Positions 1 to 8,693 of a stretch of DNA of 64,000 bases are shown piece after piece. The notes under the pieces were generated by a model, which saw nothing but the letters and a program-made list of their open reading frames with translations, was not told where the DNA came from and did not search any database. Each line of letters opens with the position of its first letter. Position 1 is the first letter of the stretch. A program made the position numbers and the translations under genes. The DNA lies in the NCBI RefSeq assembly GCF_003367245.1, contig NZ_QRGR01000028.1, positions 1 through 64,000 of the forward strand. Reading direction: 5' to 3'. Source of the DNA: Pontibacter diazotrophicus. GTDB lineage: Bacteria; Bacteroidota; Bacteroidia; Cytophagales; Hymenobacteraceae.

Positions 1-203
1 GGAAAGTGCTCAGAAGGGTAATCAGGATAGGCAGGAAAGAAAAAAGAAGAGACAAGAACGGGCTACTAAAACCATCACCAAATGATATACTTTATCCTTA
101 GCCTGACGGCTATGGTGAAAACACACAACAACGGCAGCGTTGTTCTTAAGTTAACGGCATTGGATTGCGACCTGTCCCTGCGAGATACGAAATGTCATTA
201 TTC
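1..203. other. Window edge, no supported gene
   Basis: No gene can be supported here. On the minus strand, an open stretch near positions 1-60 reads like a hydrophobic signal-peptide start, but it has no in-frame ATG, and the nearby ATG frame stops after 17 codons. A short perfect hairpin (7-bp arms at 127-133 and 138-144, 4-nt loop) lies just past the stop of the neighbouring minus-strand outer-membrane gene and is followed on that strand by a short T-rich stretch, so it may be its terminator. Confidence 0.4.
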
Positions 204-2993
204 TTAAAATCTGAACATAGAATTACTGCCTCCAACTTTACCCCCAAAATTGCGGATGTTATAGGTGAAGGTGAGCATGCCGTAGCGGTTCAGTACCACG
301 GTCTGTACGTCTTCGATAATGTTTTCGCGAATGCTTCTGTAAGCGCTCAGGTTCTGGTCCAGCACATCGTATACAGACAGTTTAAGCTGTGCCCGATCAT
401 CCTTCATAAAGAGGAAGGTAACGCTGCCGTTTAGCCTGCTATAGTGGTTCCGAAGGCCAGGAGCCATATTGGAGTTGTACCAGTAGTCAAGCGTTGCCTC
501 CCATACCAGCTTTTTCGGCATCCGTATCACTATTTCAGAGCGGGAGGTTCTGGTGTTAAACTTTAGGTTCCGGAAGGCATTGTCCTCATACTTGCTTCTT
601 TGGTGCCGCAGCGTAAAAGTCTGGTTAAACTCAAATTTATCATCCAGGTTCATCTTCGCCTCCAGGGTAGGATTCAGGCTCCAGGTCTGGCTAAAACTCT
701 GGATGTCGTTGAACAAAACTAACGTCCGTGTATAGGCAGCCCACATGGAGCCTCCCAGCGAGTACTGCCTGTTATTATCATACTTAAGGTCCTTCATAAA
801 GCGGACACTGCTGTTAAGCTGCCAATTGCCGTCAGTATTTACTGGCCGGGAAGTTTGCACACCAAACTCATTGATGGTGCGCTGGCGGGTAACAGCATCG
901 TTGTTGATACTGCCGTTCATGTAAAAACTGTATTGGAGCGAGCGTTTCGTATCATACTTGCCGTAGTTCAGGTAGATGGAATTTGAGACTGTAGGCTTCA
1001 GTTCCGGGTTTCCATAGTTAATGAACAAGGGATTGGTATTGTCAATCACCGGCTGCAGGTCGGTTGCGTTTGGCTCTCTCAGGTTTACACTATAGTTAAT
1101 GTAAAGTGATTTCCAGTTAATGTTGAGTGTCGGAAACACATAAAAGAAGTTCTGCTTTATGGTGGGGTTCTTCTGGAACGTATTGGTTATATCCAGAGAT
1201 GTGAAACGAACAGCCGGCTGCACAGAAACTTCTTTTATCTTCCACCTGATACCACTTGTCAGGTAATTTCGCCAGCCAGTGCGCTGCAGCTCATTCGAGA
1301 GGCCTGGTACCAACAGCGTGTATTCGTTTGTTTCCGGATCAGCATCATAGGTATGGAGCGCATTTTTATCATTAAAATACTCCGAATTGATGCGGAAGAC
1401 AGCACTTATGTTCTCTGAAATGGGCTCATTATAAGCCACAGAGCTGTTGAATTTGGTGCTGTAGGTGTCATTGTCGCGGAGTTGGTTCAGAAGCGTTACA
1501 CCTGGATCGGGCCTGTAGAAGAGGTTTTCTGCGTTGTTTACCTGGTCCTGCAGGAGCGTGCTGTACTCATAAGCGCCATAAAAGTTGAGGTTCCTGCCCT
1601 TCTTCCGGAAGTTCCTGCTCAGCGATGCGTTGTTCCCCAGCGTGAGTGTATTACTGTTGTAGCGCTGGTTGTTATTGCTTTCGTTTATGAGTTCCGGGTA
1701 GTTCAGGTAAGTATTTGTAAAAGCAAGTTGACTTGACCTGTTATCAGCAATCGTCACGTTAGAGGTCATGCTCAGGTCTGTTAAGGAATCGAGTTTCCAG
1801 TCCAGCTTTCCACCAATTCTGTGGCTGTTGCTTTTGCTGAACTGGTTCCGTACCCTGCGGGAAGTGATAGTGTCTTCCTCAACCAGCTGAGAGGAATTTA
1901 TTATCTGGTTCAGGTCAGAGTCAATGCCACCGTAAAAATATTGCAGGTTCAGTTTGATTCCATTTGTGAATACGGTGTTAAAGTTGGTGCCACCACCAGA
2001 CGATTGCTGAATGCCTTCGTCGGTTCCTCCGAATGAAATGCCATTCAGGGCAAAGCCACCGTCACTTCTGTACATCACGGAGTTAAACCCGCTTCTGTCA
2101 AAGCCTCCAATGCGGGAGATATCCTCAAAGCCAAATCCGGGGCGGTTCAGGTTGTTTGAGTAACCCAATACGCTTACCTGCATCGTGTCCCGAAACATGT
2201 TCAGGATACCGCCTCCTTCATAGCGCTCATCCGTTCCGGCGCCACCATACAGCTTTCCGAACATACCTTTTTTTATCCCCTTCTTAAATTTCAGGTTAAT
2301 GACCTGCGGAATATTCATTTCCGGCATATCTGGGTCGCGGCGCAGGGCCTCCGGGTCGTTCATCACCTGCACTTTCTCGATAACATTTGCCGGCAGGTTG
2401 CGGCTGGCAATCTTCGGGTCACTGCCAAAGAACTCTTTACCGTCTACCAGAATTTTGCTCACAGCCTTTCCGTTCACCATAATATTACCGGAGCCATCCA
2501 CACTCACACCCGGGAGCTTCTTCAGCAAATCTTCTACCAATGCAGTAGGCAAGGTTTTAAAGGAAGCAGCATTGAACTCCACCGTGTCATTGCGCACAAG
2601 GATAGGCGGTGTTTCGGCCACAATCAGTACCTCGCTCAGTAGGTTACTGGAAACAGCCATCTTTATTTCTCCAAGGTTAAGAGCCGGTTGCGGTGCCGTC
2701 AATGTAAACTCATGCTTGTACACCCCATAGCCCATCATGGTGATAATAACCCGCAGGCGGCGCTCCAGGGGCAGGCCCGGAATTTTGAAAATCCCATCAT
2801 CATCACTCATTCTGAAGGTAAGCAGCGTCGTATCCTGTGCATTGTAAACCGAAACCGTGGCATAAGGCAAAGCCTCTTTGCTGGACTCATCCACTACCTT
2901 ACCTCCCAACTCACCTTTTGAGTTTTGAGCATGTATCAGTGTAGGAAAGGAGGCTGTAAACAGGAATAGAAGGATAAGTAGGAGATGTTTCAT
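204..2993 (-). CDS. Outer-membrane beta-barrel protein with carboxypeptidase-like regulatory domain (TonB-receptor-like)
   Basis: This 929-residue protein starts with a signal peptide of about 22 residues ending in HAQ. Residues about 27-110 form a carboxypeptidase-D-like beta-sandwich domain, as is common at the N-terminus of Bacteroidota TonB-linked receptors. Residues about 125-215 resemble a plug domain (LVEDLLKKLPGVSVDGSG and a VNGK...LVDGKEFFG pattern). The rest is a long beta-rich region of the OMP_b-brl_3 type, ending in a C-terminal Phe typical of outer-membrane barrels. No convincing TonB box was seen and no SusD partner is adjacent, so a glycan-uptake role is not supported. The substrate is unknown. 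The gene stands alone, with a possible terminator hairpin at 127-144. Confidence 0.85.
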   Translation of the reverse strand: MKHLLLILLFLFTASFPTLIHAQNSKGELGGKVVDESSKEALPYATVSVYNAQDTTLLTFRMSDDDGIFKIPGLPLERRLRVIITMMGYGVYKHEFTLTAPQPALNLGEIKMAVSSNLLSEVLIVAETPPILVRNDTVEFNAASFKTLPTALVEDLLKKLPGVSVDGSGNIMVNGKAVSKILVDGKEFFGSDPKIASRNLPANVIEKVQVMNDPEALRRDPDMPEMNIPQVINLKFKKGIKKGMFGKLYGGAGTDERYEGGGILNMFRDTMQVSVLGYSNNLNRPGFGFEDISRIGGFDRSGFNSVMYRSDGGFALNGISFGGTDEGIQQSSGGGTNFNTVFTNGIKLNLQYFYGGIDSDLNQIINSSQLVEEDTITSRRVRNQFSKSNSHRIGGKLDWKLDSLTDLSMTSNVTIADNRSSQLAFTNTYLNYPELINESNNNQRYNSNTLTLGNNASLSRNFRKKGRNLNFYGAYEYSTLLQDQVNNAENLFYRPDPGVTLLNQLRDNDTYSTKFNSSVAYNEPISENISAVFRINSEYFNDKNALHTYDADPETNEYTLLVPGLSNELQRTGWRNYLTSGIRWKIKEVSVQPAVRFTSLDITNTFQKNPTIKQNFFYVFPTLNINWKSLYINYSVNLREPNATDLQPVIDNTNPLFINYGNPELKPTVSNSIYLNYGKYDTKRSLQYSFYMNGSINNDAVTRQRTINEFGVQTSRPVNTDGNWQLNSSVRFMKDLKYDNNRQYSLGGSMWAAYTRTLVLFNDIQSFSQTWSLNPTLEAKMNLDDKFEFNQTFTLRHQRSKYEDNAFRNLKFNTRTSRSEIVIRMPKKLVWEATLDYWYNSNMAPGLRNHYSRLNGSVTFLFMKDDRAQLKLSVYDVLDQNLSAYRSIRENIIEDVQTVVLNRYGMLTFTYNIRNFGGKVGGSNSMFRF

Positions 2994-3171
2994 AGTGATT
3001 TGTTTTCACAGTACTGGAGGACTTGAATATAGTTTTAGATTAATTATTTAATAATACTGAAAAATATGGACTAATCTGTTACAATGTTAGCACTTTAACT
3101 TTTATTTAACGTTCAGCCTTTTAAGGGTAAAGAGTTGATATAGTGCTGGAATTACAAAGCAAATACCTTTA

Positions 3172-3240
3172 CTACAACTCATGCTGCAGTGCAGGAAGTA
3201 GTGCATAGAGGTGCTTCCTGCACTGCAGCATGAGTTGTAG
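3172..3240. repeat. Perfect 27-bp inverted repeat with 15-nt loop
   Basis: The left arm at 3172-3198 and the right arm at 3214-3240 are exact reverse complements over 27 bp, separated by 15 nt. The arms contain CTGCAGTGCAGGAAG. There is no T-run on either side, so it is not a standard terminator. It could be a palindromic mobile repeat or an RNA hairpin; no transposase is near. Confidence 0.9.
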
Positions 3241-3250
3241 AAAATAAAAA

Positions 3251-3275
3251 AGCCCGACCCTTCACAGGTCAGGCT
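3251..3275 (-). terminator. Rho-independent terminator of the NYN-LOTUS gene
   Basis: The arms AGCCCGACC (3251-3259) and GGTCAGGCT (3267-3275) pair over 9 bp with one wobble. Read on the minus strand they are followed by a T-rich run, and they lie about 60 bp past the stop of the gene that ends at 3334. Confidence 0.75.
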
Positions 3276-3333
3276 TTCAAAAAATATGTATTGTATAGAT
3301 TTAAGTGCTTAGGCTATACTTTAACCGGCTTAG

Positions 3334-4158
3334 TTACTTATTGCTTGGAGCTTCTGCCTTCGGTTTCGGTTCTGTCTTCGGCTTACGCCTGGCGGGACTT
3401 CTTGGCTTGTCTTTGCGTTTTACATAAACCGCTGAAGGGCCTTTGTCATCCTCTTTCCGGATGATGAACAGGTCTTTCTGCGCCTTAATGAGCTGCAGCA
3501 GTTGCCCATAGCCAAAGGTGCGTGGGTCAAAGCTGGGGTCGAGCTGGCGCAGGTTTACTCCCATCACGCCCAAATGCGCCCAGCCATCCTCGTCTTCTGA
3601 CATAACAAAGGCTTCTTTCAATAGCGGAACCGGGTTAGGTGCACTTTTACCCGTATTACTGGCCGGGTCCTTTTCAGCCTCCGCTATTTTTTTATCATCA
3701 ATGTCATCCGTCAGGTTCTCTGTGAAGATAAACACGTTACAGGCATTCACGAAAGGCTTTGGTGTTTTGCGCTGGCCAATGCCCATCACAAAAATGCCTG
3801 CCTCACGTATGCGCGTAGCCAACCGGGTATAGTCGCTGTCGGAGGAGATGATGCAGAAGCCGTTTACATATTCGCTGTGCAGCAGGTCCATAGCATCGAT
3901 GATAAGGGCACTGTCGGTGGCATTTTTGCCTACCGTGTAGCGGAACTGCTGTATGGGTTGGATAGCATGGTTATTCAGGCAGTCTTTCCAGCCGTTCATT
4001 TGTGGCGTAGTCCAGTCGCCGTAGATGCGCCGGATGGTAGTGGCGCCGTATTTACCGGCTTCGGCCATTAATTTTACAATCAGGCTTGGCTGCGCATTAT
4101 CGCCATCTATAAGCATGGCCATGCGCGAAGGTTTTTTTTCTCGTACTGAGTTTTTCAT
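3334..4158 (-). CDS. NYN domain protein with C-terminal OST-HTH/LOTUS domain
   Basis: This 274-residue protein has an N-terminal NYN (PIN-like) domain at about residues 12-150. The expected acidic residues are visible: D18 and D20 in MLIDGDN, D82 in TDSALIIDAMDLL, and D107/D109 in SSDSDY. A linker follows, then an OST-HTH/LOTUS-type winged helix at about 177-248, and a Lys/Pro-rich basic tail at about 250-274. In the family, NYN domains are metal-dependent ribonuclease-like folds and LOTUS domains bind RNA (including G-quadruplex RNA in some studied cases), so an RNA-processing or RNA-decay role is likely. The substrate is unknown. It is cytoplasmic, with no signal peptide or membrane segment. 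It is divergent from the DUF1028 gene and followed by its own terminator. Confidence 0.85.
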   Translation of the reverse strand: MKNSVREKKPSRMAMLIDGDNAQPSLIVKLMAEAGKYGATTIRRIYGDWTTPQMNGWKDCLNNHAIQPIQQFRYTVGKNATDSALIIDAMDLLHSEYVNGFCIISSDSDYTRLATRIREAGIFVMGIGQRKTPKPFVNACNVFIFTENLTDDIDDKKIAEAEKDPASNTGKSAPNPVPLLKEAFVMSEDEDGWAHLGVMGVNLRQLDPSFDPRTFGYGQLLQLIKAQKDLFIIRKEDDKGPSAVYVKRKDKPRSPARRKPKTEPKPKAEAPSNK

Positions 4159-4286
4159 GTGTTAGGGTTGCGTAAAGGTGCAGGGAAGCAGCTTTCTATT
4201 TCTTTGTGGTTTCTAATATCGTTATACTGCTATTGTTAATAGAGGTTGTTATCACTAAAGTCTACCAGTAGTATAACCAAAACATT

Positions 4287-4294
4287 TATATTTG
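4287..4294 (+). promoter_or_regulatory. Possible -7 element upstream of the DUF1028 gene
   Basis: TATATTTG matches the Bacteroidota -7 consensus TAnnTTTG and lies about 100 bp before the DUF1028 start in the divergent intergenic region. No good -33 TTTG lies at the expected distance, so this is tentative. Confidence 0.35.
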
Positions 4295-4393
4295 TTTGTG
4301 CACTATGGCAGCGGCTGAATCTGTTCATTTTCATCGGCCTCTGTTGCTGCTTTAGGCATAGTACGAAAAATATGAGTATAGACAAAGGATAAC

Positions 4394-5398
4394 ATGATAA
4401 AGTTGAAAGCAACATTATTCGCTATGGGAGTATCTTTAGTGGCCGCGCTGGGTACGGCAAAGGCGCAGGTATTTAAGGCAGAGGAGCCGTTGGCACATAC
4501 GTATTCCATCGTAGCCCGCGACCCAGGTACAGGTGAAATGGCCGTGGGCGTACAAAGCCATTGGTTTTCGGTGGGTACTGCAGTGCCTTGGGTAGAGGCT
4601 GGCGTTGGCGTGGTGGCAACGCAGTCGTTCACAAACAAGTCCTTTGGCCTGCGTGGCCTGGCACTTCTAAAGGAAGGGAAAACTCCGGAAGAAGCACTCG
4701 CCATATTGTTGGCTGACGACGAAGCCCGGGAGGTGCGGCAGGTGGCGATACTGGACGCCCAGGGCCGTGTGGCCACCCACACCGGAAAACAGTGTATCCG
4801 CTACGCCGGCCACATCACAGGAAAAAACTTCTCAGTGCAGGCCAACATGATGCTGACGGACAAAGTATGGCCCGCCATGGCGAAAGCTTTTGAAAGGAGC
4901 GAAGGGCAGCCGCTGGCAGAGCGCGTATTGCTGGCCATGCAGGCAGCAGAGCGTGAAGGCGGTGATATCCGGGGCAGGCAGTCGGCTGCGCTGGTAGTGG
5001 TGAAGGGACAGAAAGACGACCAGCCCTGGAACGACCGGACCATAGACCTGCGTGTGGATGACCACGACCAGCCGCTGGACGAACTGGCCCGCCTCCTGAA
5101 AGTATACCGGGCCTACGAGCACATGAACGCTGGTGATTTGGCGATAGAGAAAGGGCAGATGCAGCAGGCCATGCAGGAGTATGGTAAAGCAGAAACGATG
5201 TTTCCAAACAACCTCGAGATGAAGTACTGGCACGCGATCGGGTTAGCTAACAGCGGCCAGGTGGAAGAAGCTGCTAAACTACTGCGCGAAGTGTACAAGA
5301 AAGACGACAACTGGCGCGAACTTACCAGCCGTTTACCTGAAGTAGGTTTGCTGACGGTGAGCAAGCAGAACATGGAGAAGCTGATGCGGATTAAATAA
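4394..5398 (+). CDS. Exported DUF1028 protein with C-terminal TPR-like segment
   Basis: This 334-residue protein starts with a signal peptide of about 24 residues ending AKAQ. Residues about 34-225 match the DUF1028 pattern (HTYSIVARDPGTGEMAVGVQS, then SHWFSVGTAVPW and GVGVVATQS). DUF1028 is predicted to adopt an Ntn-hydrolase-like fold, but its reaction is not established. The C-terminal ~100 residues contain helical TPR-like repeats (HMNAGDLAIEKGQMQQAMQEYG, then ...EMKYWHAIGLANSGQVEEA), suggesting protein-protein contact. It is probably periplasmic. The gene is a single transcription unit closed by a very strong terminator. Confidence 0.85.
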   Translation: MIKLKATLFAMGVSLVAALGTAKAQVFKAEEPLAHTYSIVARDPGTGEMAVGVQSHWFSVGTAVPWVEAGVGVVATQSFTNKSFGLRGLALLKEGKTPEEALAILLADDEAREVRQVAILDAQGRVATHTGKQCIRYAGHITGKNFSVQANMMLTDKVWPAMAKAFERSEGQPLAERVLLAMQAAEREGGDIRGRQSAALVVVKGQKDDQPWNDRTIDLRVDDHDQPLDELARLLKVYRAYEHMNAGDLAIEKGQMQQAMQEYGKAETMFPNNLEMKYWHAIGLANSGQVEEAAKLLREVYKKDDNWRELTSRLPEVGLLTVSKQNMEKLMRIK

Positions 5399-5415
5399 AA
5401 AACGTGGAATTAACC

Positions 5416-5459
5416 AAAAGCAAAAGCGGCAGAAACTAATTTCTGCCGCTTTTGCTTTT
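5416..5459 (+). terminator. Strong terminator after the DUF1028 gene
   Basis: The arms at 5416-5435 and 5440-5459 are perfectly complementary over 20 bp with a 4-nt loop. The outer part is A-rich on the left and T-rich on the right, so it may work on both strands. It begins 17 bp after the stop codon. Confidence 0.9.
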
Positions 5460-5581
5460 AATGTGAAAATGAACTTCAGATGGCGAAGGTTACCTCCATT
5501 CCTGTCATTCATTAAAATTTAGTAACTTATAGCCGCTAAAACACATAGCAATCGAAAATTCAAATCACACTTAATTCAATA

Positions 5582-6982
5582 ATGCTAATTAAAAAGAACC
5601 TACGCAGCCTGATGCTGGCTGCTGCCACGGCACTCGCTCTGCCGGCAATGGCACAACAAAATCACGCTTCCGATTCAGCCACTATCAAGAAGCTATATAA
5701 CGAAGCCCTTTCCAGCACAGAAAGCTACGAAAACCTGCGCTACCTCACCAAGAAGATTGGCGCGCGCCTTAGTGGTTCGCCACAGGCAGCGGCAGCGGTG
5801 GAGTGGAGCCGCCAGGTAATGGAAGAAATGAACCTGGACACAGTATACCTGCAGGAGGTGATGGTGCCGCATTGGGTGCGTGGTGACAAAGAGATCGGAC
5901 GTGTCTATAATTCCAAACTAATGGGAACGGTAGACATGAACATCGCGGCGCTGGGGGCTTCCGTGGGTACTGGCAAGCAAGGGCTAAGTGCTGAGGTAGT
6001 AGAGGTGCAGAACTTCGAAGAGCTGGAGAAGCTGGGCAAAAAAAAGGTGAAGGGTAAGATTGTGTTCTTTAACCGCCCCTTCGATAATACGCACATTCAT
6101 ACCATGGCAGCTTATAGTGGTGCGGTAGACCAACGTGGCGGAGGCCCCGTGGCAGCTGCTAAGCTCGGTGCCGTGGGTGTATTGGTGCGATCCATGGCAA
6201 ACGAAATACAGGATGTGCCTCACACAGGCAACACCCGCTATGAGGAGGGTGTGCAGCAGATTCCTGCAGCAGCTATCAGCACAAGGGATGCTGAGCAACT
6301 AAGCAGCCTGTTAAAGGATGACCCAAACCTGAAGTTTTATATGCGTATGACTTCTGAAACGCTGCCGGACGTGCTGTCCTACAACGTGATTGGAGAGCTT
6401 AAAGGAACAGAGAAGCCGGATGAGATCATTGTAGTGGGTGGCCACCTCGACTCATGGGATATAGGGGAAGGTGCGCACGACGATGGTACCGGCTGTATGC
6501 AGTCGATTGAGGTGCTGCGCCTGTTTAATGAGCTCGGTATTAAGCCAAAGCGTACGGTACGTGCGGTGCTGTTCATGAATGAGGAAAACGGACTGCGCGG
6601 CGGGCGTAAATATGCTGAAATAGCGAAGGCAAAAGGAGAGAAGCATATTGCCGCTATCGAGTCTGATGCAGGTGGCTTTACACCGCGTGGATTTGGTATT
6701 GATGGCACAGATGCCCAATATTCCAAAGCATTAACTTGGAAAGCACTACTGGCTCCTTACGGCCTGCACGACCTGACACGTGGCGGCGGCGGTGCCGATA
6801 TCGGACCACTGAAAGGACAGGGTACCGTTGCACTTATTGGCTTCCGGCCAGACTCACAACGCTACTTCGACTACCACCATACAGAAATCGACACATTTGA
6901 GCAGGTGAACCGCCGCGAGATGCAACTAGGTGCTGCTTCTATGGCATCGCTGGCTTATCTTATTTCTCAGTATGGGTTGTAA
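5582..6982 (+). CDS. Exported M28-family zinc peptidase with PA domain (carboxypeptidase Q-like)
   Basis: This 466-residue protein has a signal peptide of about 24 residues (ending AMAQ). The layout is an N-terminal helical part, an inserted PA (protease-associated) domain at about 130-255, and an M28 catalytic domain. Visible metal and catalytic motifs are GGHLDSWD with H288 and D290, the HDDGTG segment around 300, the MNEENG Glu pair, an ESDAGG Asp, and a C-terminal DYHHTEID His. This is the arrangement of carboxypeptidase Q/PGCP-like dipeptidases, which bind two zinc ions. The likely role is turnover of dipeptides or short peptides in the periplasm or outside the cell. It is convergent with queA and shares a terminator with it. 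Confidence 0.9.
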   Translation: MLIKKNLRSLMLAAATALALPAMAQQNHASDSATIKKLYNEALSSTESYENLRYLTKKIGARLSGSPQAAAAVEWSRQVMEEMNLDTVYLQEVMVPHWVRGDKEIGRVYNSKLMGTVDMNIAALGASVGTGKQGLSAEVVEVQNFEELEKLGKKKVKGKIVFFNRPFDNTHIHTMAAYSGAVDQRGGGPVAAAKLGAVGVLVRSMANEIQDVPHTGNTRYEEGVQQIPAAAISTRDAEQLSSLLKDDPNLKFYMRMTSETLPDVLSYNVIGELKGTEKPDEIIVVGGHLDSWDIGEGAHDDGTGCMQSIEVLRLFNELGIKPKRTVRAVLFMNEENGLRGGRKYAEIAKAKGEKHIAAIESDAGGFTPRGFGIDGTDAQYSKALTWKALLAPYGLHDLTRGGGGADIGPLKGQGTVALIGFRPDSQRYFDYHHTEIDTFEQVNRREMQLGAASMASLAYLISQYGL

Positions 6983-7028
6983 TTGATTTGAAAATGTGGT
7001 GATTGATTTTGCTGCAGTGATAATGAAT

Positions 7029-7064
7029 AAGAGCCAGTCTCGCATGGATGCGGGGCTGGCTCTT
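7029..7064. terminator. Terminator between the M28 peptidase and queA
   Basis: A hairpin of AAGAGCCAG (7029-7037) and CTGGCTCTT (7056-7064) extends inward to about 17 pairs with wobbles, and is followed by TTGTTG on the plus strand. It sits between two convergent genes. Confidence 0.75.
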
Positions 7065-7103
7065 TTGTTGTATGTTGGCTTATCTCCAAGCTTCTGACAC
7101 CAG

Positions 7104-7145
7104 ACGCTCGCAGGAGCTGCGCACGCTGCGAGGTCTTTTGAGCTA
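7104..7145. repeat. REP-like palindromic repeat, copy 1
   Basis: This 42-nt stretch is almost identical to 38027-38067 (a single extra base). It contains a hairpin with arms CTCGCAG and CTGCGAG around GAGCTGCGCACG. The copy overlaps the last codons of queA, which end at 7143, so the element has touched the gene's 3' end. Confidence 0.8.
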
Positions 7146-8354
7146 TGGCAGCAGGAGGGAGCTGTCGCCGTAGCTTAGGAAGCGGTAATTGTTTTGCAGG
7201 GCGTGCTGGTATACCTTGCGCCAATCTTCTCCGATGAGGGCGGAAACCAGAAGCAGCAGGGTACTTTCCGGTTGGTGGAAATTGGTGATTAGTCCTCCGC
7301 ATATCCGGAAGGTATAACCGGGAGCTATAATGATTTGCGTGCTGGCGTGCAGGTAATTTGTGCCCTGCCGCTCCATGTACTGGAGCAATGCGTTTAAAGC
7401 CTCAGCCGCAGCAGGCGGTTCCTTTGTTTCGTAGGCCTGCCACTGGCTTACCTGCAGTTCCTGCATCGGTAGCGCCGGCTGTTGCAGCACTTTCGCGCCC
7501 AACCAGTACAGGCTTTCCAATGAGCGCATGCTGGTGGTGCCTACCGGTATGATGGGCTTGCCCAACTGCTTTAGCAAGCGCTGTAGCAGAGGTTTTGTGA
7601 GGTAGAGCTGTTCTGCGTGCATTTCGTGCTCCTCCATTACATCGGCTTTCACGGGTCTGAAAGTGCCGGCACCCACGTGCAGTGTCAGGTATGCGGCAGC
7701 TATATTTTGCTCCTGCAGGCTTGCCATCACCCGGTCAGTGAAATGAAGGCCTGCCGTTGGGGCTGCTACGGCTCCCTGTTGATTGGCGTAGATAGTTTGA
7801 TAGCGGGTGTGGTCTTCGGGAGTGAGGTCGCGGTTGAGGTAGGGGGGCAGCGGCAGTTTGCCACAACGCTCCAGTACCTCGGCAAAGGGCAGCTCCGCCG
7901 GTTCCCACGTGAAACGTATCAGAAAATGCCCTTCCTGCTGTGCCTCGCGCTCCGCCTGCAGCATACCGCCATCAAAGCGAAGGCTTATCTTTCCGCTTTT
8001 CCAGCGCTTGTTGTTGCCCACCAGGCATTTCCAGACGCAGTTACCGGTTTGCTGCATCGCAAGCTGTACCTCCCGGTAAGGAGCCACCGGCTCCAGGCAA
8101 AAAATCTCGACAAAGCCACCCGTCTCTTTCTGAAACAGCAGGCGCGCTTGTACTACTTTTGTATCGTTAAAAACCAGCAGTGTGTTTGGCGGCAGCAGTT
8201 GGGGCAGGTCTGTAAAGGTATGATCTACTATCTGGCCCTGCCGGTAAAGCAGCAGCTTCGATTGGTCGCGCTCCGGCAGCGGAAACTTTGCAATGCGCTC
8301 CTCTGGCAGCTCGTACACAAAATCCTTTATCGCCAGCTTCTTCGGGTCAATCAT
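7143..8354 (-). CDS. queA: S-adenosylmethionine:tRNA ribosyltransferase-isomerase
   Basis: This 403-residue enzyme transfers and rearranges the ribosyl part of S-adenosylmethionine onto 7-aminomethyl-7-deazaguanine at tRNA position 34, giving epoxyqueuosine. The family features are clear: an N-terminal YELPEERIAKFP, LLVFNDTKVVQARL, YQTIYANQQGAVAAPTAGLH, the GTFRPVK segment, PVGTTSMRSLESL, and a C-terminal GGLITNFHQPESTLLLLVSAL. The length is typical of Bacteroidota members, a little longer than the E. coli enzyme. No other queuosine gene lies in the window. A TACCTTTG -7 element lies 23 bp upstream. Confidence 0.96.
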   Translation of the reverse strand: MIDPKKLAIKDFVYELPEERIAKFPLPERDQSKLLLYRQGQIVDHTFTDLPQLLPPNTLLVFNDTKVVQARLLFQKETGGFVEIFCLEPVAPYREVQLAMQQTGNCVWKCLVGNNKRWKSGKISLRFDGGMLQAEREAQQEGHFLIRFTWEPAELPFAEVLERCGKLPLPPYLNRDLTPEDHTRYQTIYANQQGAVAAPTAGLHFTDRVMASLQEQNIAAAYLTLHVGAGTFRPVKADVMEEHEMHAEQLYLTKPLLQRLLKQLGKPIIPVGTTSMRSLESLYWLGAKVLQQPALPMQELQVSQWQAYETKEPPAAAEALNALLQYMERQGTNYLHASTQIIIAPGYTFRICGGLITNFHQPESTLLLLVSALIGEDWRKVYQHALQNNYRFLSYGDSSLLLP

Positions 8355-8376
8355 GATAAACGTATTGGTATTCCTG

Positions 8377-8384
8377 CAAAGGTA
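8377..8384 (-). promoter_or_regulatory. -7 promoter element of queA
   Basis: TACCTTTG on the minus strand fits TAnnTTTG and lies 22 bp before the queA start. The same TACCTTTGCA string occurs upstream of rpsF and of the gene starting at 18372. The -33 element is weak here. Confidence 0.5.
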
Positions 8385-8468
8385 GCGCTTGTTTTAATAA
8401 TGGCCTTACGCAAGGTGTATCGTTTGTGAGAAAGTGCTCCTTCAAAGGCAGAACAGTGTTGTCTATAA

Positions 8469-8622
8469 AGTCCCAGCGGGACGACCTGTTGATAGAAATT
8501 AATATTAGACCACCCTTAGCTCCAGCGGAGCGGCCTGTTTGGGTTAAATTTACAGATCGCTCCGCTAGAGCTAAGGGTGCTACAGAATTTTCAGGCTATC
8601 AATACATCGTCCCGCTGGGACT
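8469..8622. repeat. Nested double palindrome (REP/MITE-like)
   Basis: Outer arms AGTCCCAGCGGGACGA (8469-8484) and its perfect complement (8607-8622) enclose inner arms at 8511-8532 and 8558-8579, which pair over 22 bp with one mismatch. Each arm also holds a smaller hairpin (GTCCC-AGC-GGGAC and GCTCC-AGC-GGAGC). There is no coding capacity. It lies between the minus-strand PorP/SprF stop and queA, so it may also end transcription of the surface-protein operon. A related relic occurs at 13246-13263. Confidence 0.85.
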
Positions 8623-8693
8623 ATTGGTGTAGCATCAGTTTAGATGCAATGCTTCCAATGTAATTTAGGCACTATGCTGACTTTGCCAGGTGC

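Larger units (their letters stand above)
2994..3333. other. 340-bp intergenic region with two hairpins
   Basis: This gap lies between two minus-strand genes and contains no plausible coding region. It holds a strikingly long perfect hairpin at 3172-3240 and a terminator-like hairpin at 3251-3275, both listed separately. The part nearest the beta-barrel gene is AT-rich and probably holds its promoter, but no clear TTTG/TAnnTTTG pair was found. Confidence 0.6.

Noticed and set aside
1..60. Signal-peptide-like stretch on the minus strand at the window edge
   Set aside because: No in-frame ATG and too little sequence to decide; it may be the start of a gene outside the window.
4303..5233. Several minus-strand open frames opposite the DUF1028 gene
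   Set aside because: Low-complexity Ser/Pro/Ala-rich or mixed translations, no domain, and they lie opposite a convincing exported protein.
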